A stretch of DNA of 10,216 bases from Verrucomicrobiota bacterium (GTDB lineage Bacteria; Verrucomicrobiota; Verrucomicrobiia; Methylacidiphilales; Verrucolacustridaceae). A program made the translations under genes and the position numbers. The stretch covers positions 1 to 10,216 of the forward strand of contig VHDM01000041.1 of assembly GCA_016876055.1 (NCBI GenBank). The letters are read 5' to 3'. The notes under the pieces were generated by a model that worked only from the letters and a program-made list of their open reading frames with translations, did not search any database and was not told the origin of the DNA. This document shows, piece by piece, positions 5,601 to 10,216 of this stretch. The stretch's first letter is position 1. The number at the start of each line of letters is the position of its first letter.

Positions 5601-8235
5601 GGAACTGCCAGCGGAGACCCGCAACGGGCACGCTCCGACCACCGAGATCACCGTGCGGGGCGCCCGCCATCACAACCTGAAGAACCTGCATGTCACCATC
5701 CCCCGGGACAAAATGGTCGTGGTCACCGGCCTCTCGGGCTCCGGCAAATCCACCCTCGCCTTCGACCTGCTTTTCTCGGAGGGCCAGCGCCGCTATCTCG
5801 ACTGCCTGAACACCTACGCCCGCCAGTTTGTCGAACAGATGGAGAAGCCGGACGTCGACTCCATTTCCGGCCTCCCCCCCTCCGTCGCGATCGAGCAACG
5901 CACCACCCGCGGAGGCCGCAAATCCACCGTGGCCACGGTCACGGAACTCTATCAGTTCCTCCGTCTGCTTTACGCCAAGCTCGGTGTCCAGCACGACCCC
6001 GAGACCGGCGAGCCAGCCATCCGCCAGACTTCTGCGGATATCGTGAAGCGCGTCCGCTTCCAACTCCGCTCTGCCAAAAATCTCAGCCTGCTGGCCCCAC
6101 TCATCCGCGGGCGCAAAGGTTTCCACACCGAGGTCGCCCGCTGGGCCCTGAAAAAAGGATTTTCCCTTCTCCGGGTCGATGGGAAATGGGTCGAGCCTTC
6201 CAAATTCCAGCCCCTCGACCGCTATCGGGAACACCAGATCGAGGTTCTGGTTGCCCAGGTGAACTCCCGCCAAAAGGACCTGCCCGCCCTCGTCTCCCAA
6301 ACTCTCTCCCTCGGCAAGGGCACGCTTTATGCGGTCGATCACCACGGAAAATCCACCATCCACAGCCATCATCTCTTCTGCCCGGGAACCAACCGCTCCT
6401 TTGATGAACTGGATCCGCGGCTGTTTTCTTTCAACAGCCCCCACGGTTGGTGCCCGGAATGCCAGGGCTACGGCACTGTTTTCGCCGAACCGCCCGAACC
6501 CAAGGCCGAGGATGAGGCGGAAAAGGAGCAGGAACTGGAACTGGCCAGGGAACAGTTGGAGGAGAACCAACTCCTGCCCTGCCCCGCCTGCTCGGGCGCC
6601 CGGCTCAATCCGGTTGCGCGGGCCGTCCGCTTTGCCGGCCAACCCGTCCCCGCCATCAATGCCATGTCCGTGCGGGAGTTCGGGGAGTTTTTTTCCAAGC
6701 TGCGCTTTTCCGGGCGGGACGCCGCCATCGTCCGGGACATCCGGCCGGAAATTGAACAGCGCCTCCACTTCCTTGCGCACGTGGGCCTCGATTACCTCCA
6801 TCTCGATCGCTCCGCGCCCACCCTCTCCGGCGGGGAATCCCAGCGGATCCGCCTGGCCGCCCAACTGGGCTCCAACCTGCAGGGCGTTCTCTACGTCCTC
6901 GACGAGCCCACCATTGGCTTGCATCCGCGCGATAACGAAAAACTCTTGGGAATCCTCAAAAACCTGCGCGACCGCGGCAACTCCCTGGTGGTCGTGGAGC
7001 ACGATGAGGACACCATGCGGGCGGCGGACCACATTCTTGACCTCGGTCCCGGGGCTGGCGTCCATGGGGGGGAGCTGGTGGCCCAAGGCACCTGGAAGCA
7101 GATCGGCAAAAACGACGCCTCCGCCACCGCCCGGTTGATCGGCTCTCCCATCCGCCACCCCAGCCGGGGCCAACGTCGCCCGGTCAAACCCTCCGACTCT
7201 TGGCTCAAAATCAAGGGAGCGCACATCCGGACCATTCAAAATCTCAATCTGGAACTCCCCCTGCACCGTCTCATTGCCTTCTCCGGCGTCAGCGGCTCCG
7301 GCAAGAGCACCCTGCTCCACGAAATTCTTCTCCCCGCCGCCGCCCAGAAGACAAAAAAGAAGGGCCTTTGGAAATCCGTTTCCGGAGTCGATTCCATCGA
7401 CCGGGTGGTGGAGGTCGACCAGTCCCCCATCGGGAAAACCCCCCGCTCCACCGTGGCCACCTACCTGGGCCTGATGGACGAACTTCGCTCCCTCTACGCC
7501 GCCCTACCGGAAGCGAAACAGGCCGGCTTCACCGCCTCGCACTTCTCCCACAACGCGGGTCCAGGTCGCTGCCCGGCCTGCGACGGCGCCGGCACCGTCC
7601 GCATCCAGATGAATTTCCTGCCCCCGGCCGACGTGCGTTGTGAGGAGTGCAACGGCCACCGCTGGAAACAGGAGATCCTTTCCATCCGCTACCGGGACAA
7701 ATCGATCCACGACGCCCTCCACCTTTCGGCCGAACAGGCGGCCGCATTTTTCTCGGCGCAGCCCCGGCTCGCCACCCCGTGCCGGCTCCTCACCGAGACC
7801 GGCCTTGGGTATCTGCAGCTCGGCCAGACCAGCCCGACGCTTTCCGGCGGCGAGGCCCAGCGTTTGAAGTTGGTGACCGAACTCGCCGCCGCCCAGATCT
7901 CCGCCGATCAGGCCCAGGCCAAGGGTCGCGCCCGCCGCCCTGCCCATCACCTCTTCCTTCTGGAAGAGCCTACCGTCGGGCTTCATCTCGCCGATGTCCG
8001 CCGTCTGATCGACCTGTTGCACCGCCTCGTGGAGGCCGGCCACACCGTGGTCGTCATTGAGCACCACCTCGATGTCCTCGCCGAGGCCGATCACCTGATT
8101 GACCTCGGCCCCGAAAGCGGCGCCGCGGGCGGTACGATTGTCGCCCAAGGCACCCCCGAACATGTCGCCACTTCCAAATCCTCCCGCACGGCCCCCTTCC
8201 TCCATTCCCACCTCTCCCGTTCGCGGACTCCCTGA
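2665..8235 (+). CDS. uvrA: Double-length excinuclease ABC subunit A (tandem UvrA fusion)
   Basis: UvrA finds helix-distorting DNA lesions with UvrB in cytoplasmic nucleotide excision repair. A usual UvrA has about 940 aa and two ABC ATPase cores; this chain has 1856 aa and four. Walker A motifs lie at 34-42, 644-652, 1022-1030 and 1541-1549; LSGGE signatures at 489, 844, 1387 and 1727; Walker B at 511-516, 883-888, 1409-1414 and 1763-1768; switch His at 548, 920, 1446 and 1800. C-terminal-type zinc fingers of form CX2C-X19-CX2C are at 743-769 and 1636-1662. Each half has a UvrB-binding-sized segment (about 127-260 and 1112-1235). Half 1 keeps an insertion domain (292-410); half 2 keeps only an acidic stub (1267-1305). 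The fourth Walker B reads LLEEP, with Glu1767 for Asp. ATG 2665 is the first start after an in-frame stop at 2650-2652, and no Shine-Dalgarno precedes it. Similar fusions are known in Chlamydiae. Confidence 0.96.
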   Translation: MATSGSIRIEGARQNNLQNLTFDLPLGMLHVLTGPSGSGKSSLAFDTLYAEGQRRYAETFSPYTRQFLERMDRPKVDRIDGIPPAIALGQANPVRSSRSTVGTVTEIADYLKLLFPRLAELSCPDCSQPIRPWTPHSIQQDLLKQLPGQEAWFLFRVPFPKKTPADEAAAFIARQGFRRVLLDGQPVRLDEEKGLEKLAHALRHSPQEKLLLPVIQDRLALTPANRARISEALTACLRFGQGTAAIASAAQPEKVQLYSSRYHCARDQRDFHEPTPALFSFNHPVGACPLCRGFGRVVEIDDHLALPDRSLSIAGGVVKPWQTQSFEECQRDLEKACRRHRIPLDTPFARLTAEQQKFVIEGEGGGSRELQELWDSGDWYGVRGFFRWLETKTYKMHVRILLARYRTYRPCPDCGGQRYQPQTGYWRMAGKTLPEINALPFTELASLFEKIKTRDESALMPLENIRKRLRFLLGVGLGYLTLDRTTRTLSGGELQRVNLTGCLGTGLTGTLFVLDEPSIGLHPRDTGRLLGLLRELRQSGNTVLVVEHDESVIRAAENILELGPGSGADGGCLLYSGAPAGLAKIKESPTGAYLSGRRSVPWPEKRRPCPEKNHPWLKIRGATCHNLKNLDFGFPLRRLVAVSGVSGSGKSTLVHAIVHQALLQHLGRPVEEAPQFESLEGAAEISDVVLVDQSPLSQTPRSTPLLYLDVYDAVRELFASTEEAQRAGLAASAFSFNAGGGRCERCGGMGYEKVTMQFLSDVFVSCPSCEGRRFQPHVLAAPYLGKTIDQLLAMTAAEALRFFSAATDLTPRARECHQKICASLELLTEVGLGYLRCGQPLSQLSGGEAQRLKLIAHLTEATAPEPKPGRGGRKKKAPTGSPLLILDEPTTGLHLEDVRVLVALLHRLVAQGHSLLVIEHHLDVIKNADWVLDLGPEAGQDGGRLVATGTPETVAATRGSHTATFLAPLLRPGRTHPPRELPAETRNGHAPTTEITVRGARHHNLKNLHVTIPRDKMVVVTGLSGSGKSTLAFDLLFSEGQRRYLDCLNTYARQFVEQMEKPDVDSISGLPPSVAIEQRTTRGGRKSTVATVTELYQFLRLLYAKLGVQHDPETGEPAIRQTSADIVKRVRFQLRSAKNLSLLAPLIRGRKGFHTEVARWALKKGFSLLRVDGKWVEPSKFQPLDRYREHQIEVLVAQVNSRQKDLPALVSQTLSLGKGTLYAVDHHGKSTIHSHHLFCPGTNRSFDELDPRLFSFNSPHGWCPECQGYGTVFAEPPEPKAEDEAEKEQELELAREQLEENQLLPCPACSGARLNPVARAVRFAGQPVPAINAMSVREFGEFFSKLRFSGRDAAIVRDIRPEIEQRLHFLAHVGLDYLHLDRSAPTLSGGESQRIRLAAQLGSNLQGVLYVLDEPTIGLHPRDNEKLLGILKNLRDRGNSLVVVEHDEDTMRAADHILDLGPGAGVHGGELVAQGTWKQIGKNDASATARLIGSPIRHPSRGQRRPVKPSDSWLKIKGAHIRTIQNLNLELPLHRLIAFSGVSGSGKSTLLHEILLPAAAQKTKKKGLWKSVSGVDSIDRVVEVDQSPIGKTPRSTVATYLGLMDELRSLYAALPEAKQAGFTASHFSHNAGPGRCPACDGAGTVRIQMNFLPPADVRCEECNGHRWKQEILSIRYRDKSIHDALHLSAEQAAAFFSAQPRLATPCRLLTETGLGYLQLGQTSPTLSGGEAQRLKLVTELAAAQISADQAQAKGRARRPAHHLFLLEEPTVGLHLADVRRLIDLLHRLVEAGHTVVVIEHHLDVLAEADHLIDLGPESGAAGGTIVAQGTPEHVATSKSSRTAPFLHSHLSRSRTP
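2665..8235 (+). repeat. uvrA: Two diverged UvrA modules in tandem within one gene
   Basis: Module 1 covers residues 1-970 (2665-5574) and module 2 residues 994-1856 (5644-8235), joined by a Pro/Arg-rich linker of about 23 residues. Both follow the full UvrA domain order. They are too diverged to be a recent duplication: for example YAETFSPYTRQFLERMD against YLDCLNTYARQFVEQME. Confidence 0.9.
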
Positions 8236-8271
8236 ACCCCTCCGCACTCGCCTCTTGAGGGATATTTCGGC

Positions 8272-8275
8272 AGGA
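8272..8275 (+). promoter_or_regulatory. Ribosome binding site AGGA of the phosphofructokinase gene
   Basis: AGGA lies 9 nt before the ATG at 8285. An ATG at 8275 overlaps this site but is in another frame. Confidence 0.5.
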
Positions 8276-8284
8276 TGAAAGTCT

Positions 8285-9283
8285 ATGTTGAAGCGCATCG
8301 GCATCGTCACTTCCGGGGGCGACTCCCCCGGAATGAATCCCGCCATCCGGGCCATCGTCCGGACCGGGATCAGCCTGGGGGTCGAAGTCGTCGGCATCCA
8401 AAACGGCTACCAGGGAATCTTCGACAAGGAGTTTATGCCGCTGGGTTCCGTGGAGGTCAGCGGCCGGATTCGCGATGCCGGCACGATCCTTTCGACCAGC
8501 CGTTGCCCCAAATTCAAGGAAGCAGCTGCCCAAATTGAGGCCATCGAGATCCTCAAAAAGGAGAATGTCCAGGGCCTGCTTGTCCTCGGCGGAGACGGCT
8601 CCTTGGCCGGCGCCGCCGCTCTTTCCCGGCACGGCCTCCGCGTGCTTGGCCTGCCCTGCTCCATTGATAACGACATTCCCGATACCGAACTGTGCATCGG
8701 CACCGACACTTGCTTAAACACCGTCATTCATTTGATCGACATGGTGAAGGCCACCGCCGCCTCCCATAACCGTTGTTTCATCATCGAGGTGATGGGCCGG
8801 AAACAGGGCTACCTTGCCTTGATGAGTGCCATCGCCTCGGGCTCCCAAGTGGCCGTCATCCCGGAGTTTCGTTACGACCTTGATAAAATCATCGATAACC
8901 TCACCCGCCGACGGCTTCGCCGCCACAACAACAGCGTCGTGGTGGTGGCGGAAGGCGTCTGCAGTGGACAGGACTTCATGAACCGGCTGATTTCCACCGC
9001 CGGGACCCGGCTGGAACAGGAGGTTCGCCTGACCGTGTTGGGCCACGTCCAGCGCGGCGGATCACCTAGCTTTGCCGACCGCTACCTGGCTAGCCGCATG
9101 GGGGAATACGCAATGCTGGCGTTCAACCAGGGCGAGCACGGCTCGATGGTGGGCGTGGTCCGCAACCGCATGAACATGACCGATCTTCAGACTCTCACCG
9201 GCCGCCGCCCCCCGCTCCCTGCCGACGCCATTCGCCTCGCCCGCAACCTGGGTATGGAAATCGGCGTCCCCTCGGAGACTTGA
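8285..9283 (+). CDS. pfkA: 6-phosphofructokinase, probably ATP-dependent
   Basis: The 332-aa protein is full length for the bacterial PfkA family, which phosphorylates fructose 6-phosphate to the 1,6-bisphosphate, the committed step of glycolysis. Motifs in order: nucleotide-site GGDSPGMN (11-18), phosphate-binding Arg73 in SRCPKF, GGDGS (102-106), catalytic Asp128 in SIDND, substrate-binding MGR (170-172), EG (223-224) and GHVQRGGSPS (253-262). Gly105 is the residue that marks ATP users; pyrophosphate-dependent enzymes have Asp there and Lys at the position of residue 125. Here 125 is Cys instead of the usual Gly or Lys, so the donor is likely but not certainly ATP. The gene begins 49 bp after uvrA with no terminator between, so the two may be co-transcribed; no functional link is implied. 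It is convergent with the desulfurase gene 30 bp downstream. Confidence 0.93.
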   Translation: MLKRIGIVTSGGDSPGMNPAIRAIVRTGISLGVEVVGIQNGYQGIFDKEFMPLGSVEVSGRIRDAGTILSTSRCPKFKEAAAQIEAIEILKKENVQGLLVLGGDGSLAGAAALSRHGLRVLGLPCSIDNDIPDTELCIGTDTCLNTVIHLIDMVKATAASHNRCFIIEVMGRKQGYLALMSAIASGSQVAVIPEFRYDLDKIIDNLTRRRLRRHNNSVVVVAEGVCSGQDFMNRLISTAGTRLEQEVRLTVLGHVQRGGSPSFADRYLASRMGEYAMLAFNQGEHGSMVGVVRNRMNMTDLQTLTGRRPPLPADAIRLARNLGMEIGVPSET

Positions 9284-9313
9284 GATTTCCGTCTTTCTGT
9301 GCCCCTGAATCCC

Positions 9314-10216
9314 TTAACCCCTTAGTTTTTCCCCGAGCGCCTTCCAGTTCAGGTCCGGCGTCAGGTGGCTCCATGAAAATCGCACCGCCCCGATAATCTC
9401 ATCCTTCCCCAGGTGCATCGCCTTCAGAACGTGACTCGGCTGAAAACTGGCCGAGGTACATGCCGATCCATTGGAGACCGCCACCACGTCCTTTAACCGC
9501 AACATGGCTTCCTCGGCACTGAGACCTGGGAAGGAGGCGTTCACCGTGTGCGGAAGGACTTGCCCCTCCTCCCCATGAATCTTGGGCCGCAACGGGCCAA
9601 TCGCCTGAAGAAATTTCTCCCGAAAGCTCCGGCATTTTTGTTCCCGGGCGGCGTGATCCTTTCCGGCGATCTCCGCCGCCTTGCCCAGCCCCACAATTAA
9701 CGGAACCGGAAGCGTCCCGGGTCTGAGTCCGTGCTCCTGCCCGCCTCCGAACGTTAAAGGCGCGAGGGGAACCTTCTGTTTGCCGCGATGCCGGACCACC
9801 AGCACCCCGACTCCCTTGGGGCCATAGATTTTGTGACCGCTGGCGCTGATCATATCGATGCGGTGATGCCGGAGCTCCGGAATTAGCTTCCCGAAGGTCT
9901 GGGCCGCATCCACATGCAACCAAGCGGAGTGGGGGGCGAGCGCCTCGGCTAGTTCCCCGAGCGGCTGAATCACCCCGGTCTCGTTGTTGGCGTGTATGAC
10001 GGAAACCAGCAGGGTGGTCGGACGAAGGAGCCGGGTGATTTTCTCCACCTCCACCCGCCCCTGCTTGTTGGGGGCCACTAAGTCGACTTCAAATCCCTCC
10101 TTCGCCAGGTGTTCGATCGGCTCCAACACGGCTTTGTGCTCGATCCGGGTGCTGATGATGTGGGTCTTCCCGTGTTGCCGCCCCCAGGGAGCCAGCCCAA
10201 GAATCGCCAGATTGTT
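9314..10216 (-). CDS. Cysteine desulfurase, DndA-like (5' end cut by window edge)
   Basis: A PLP-dependent enzyme that takes sulfur from cysteine as an enzyme-bound persulfide. Three hundred residues are present; about 75 N-terminal ones, including the first PLP-loop motif, lie beyond 10216. The frame opens at the edge in NNLAI, which normally follows GATES. Visible catalytic residues (fragment numbering) are His27 in the IEHKAV motif, Asp103 in HVDAAQ, the PLP Lys129 in SGHKIYGPKG, Arg165 in GLRPGT and the persulfide Cys253 in NGSACTS. Segments such as HANNETGVIQPL, LRPGTLPVPLIVGLG and the RFSWSHLTPD tail resemble the DndA branch more than IscS or SufS; this is a judgement from memory of the families. 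The gene ends 30 bp from pfkA on the opposite strand, so no dnd gene follows it. No scaffold (IscU) or tRNA-thiolation partner is visible in the window; it could be a general NifS/IscS-type enzyme. Confidence 0.88.
   Translation of the reverse strand, partial: NNLAILGLAPWGRQHGKTHIISTRIEHKAVLEPIEHLAKEGFEVDLVAPNKQGRVEVEKITRLLRPTTLLVSVIHANNETGVIQPLGELAEALAPHSAWLHVDAAQTFGKLIPELRHHRIDMISASGHKIYGPKGVGVLVVRHRGKQKVPLAPLTFGGGQEHGLRPGTLPVPLIVGLGKAAEIAGKDHAAREQKCRSFREKFLQAIGPLRPKIHGEEGQVLPHTVNASFPGLSAEEAMLRLKDVVAVSNGSACTSASFQPSHVLKAMHLGKDEIIGAVRFSWSHLTPDLNWKALGEKLRG

Noticed and set aside
3088..7320. A 1410-codon open frame on the minus strand, antisense to uvrA
   Set aside because: It mirrors uvrA codon bias in a GC-rich gene, is full of Gly, Ala, Glu and low-complexity runs, and shows no domain. 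uvrA on the other strand has every expected motif.
8255..8272. CCTCTTGAGG palindrome between uvrA and pfkA as a terminator
   Set aside because: The stem is only 4 bp with a 2-nt loop and no T-run follows.
9284..9313. Possible bidirectional terminator between the convergent pfkA and desulfurase genes
   Set aside because: The 30-bp gap has no inverted repeat I can pair.

Overview
The window is about 60-65% GC and gene-dense. It reads as an ordinary chromosomal segment of a PVC-group bacterium, most likely Verrucomicrobiota. The main argument is a double-length UvrA (1856 aa, four ATPase cores in one chain), a form known from Chlamydiae and relatives. A GAF-GAF-PAS signalling protein of a type common in Verrucomicrobiota-like genomes fits this, as does a secreted protein with no recognisable family. 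The taxonomic call is inference; no rRNA or tRNA is present. I see no mobile element, CRISPR array or tRNA.

Left arm (1-2560, minus strand): an apparent three-gene unit read right to left. It starts with a small secreted protein of unknown function (1976-2560). Next is a 151-aa coiled-coil protein built of 36-residue repeats (1462-1917). Last is a two-component-like sensor with two GAF domains and a PAS domain (1-1475), cut by the window edge and probably ending in a class III nucleotide cyclase. The last two genes overlap by 14 nt and look translationally coupled. A good sigma-70-type promoter lies so close to the first start codon that the mRNA would be almost leaderless.

Centre and right (2665-9283, plus strand): the double uvrA, divergent from the left arm across a 104-bp spacer, followed after 49 bp by a 6-phosphofructokinase. 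The two UvrA halves are not equivalent. Half 1 keeps the insertion domain, half 2 has lost most of it, and the fourth ATPase core has Glu in place of the Walker B Asp.

Right edge (9314-10216, minus strand): a cysteine desulfurase most like the DndA branch, convergent with the phosphofructokinase gene and missing about its first 75 residues. No other DNA-phosphorothioation gene is visible.

Nothing in the window amounts to a clearly new defence or mobile system. The items most worth following are the coupled coiled-coil/GAF pair, the asymmetry of the double UvrA, and the orphan DndA-like desulfurase.
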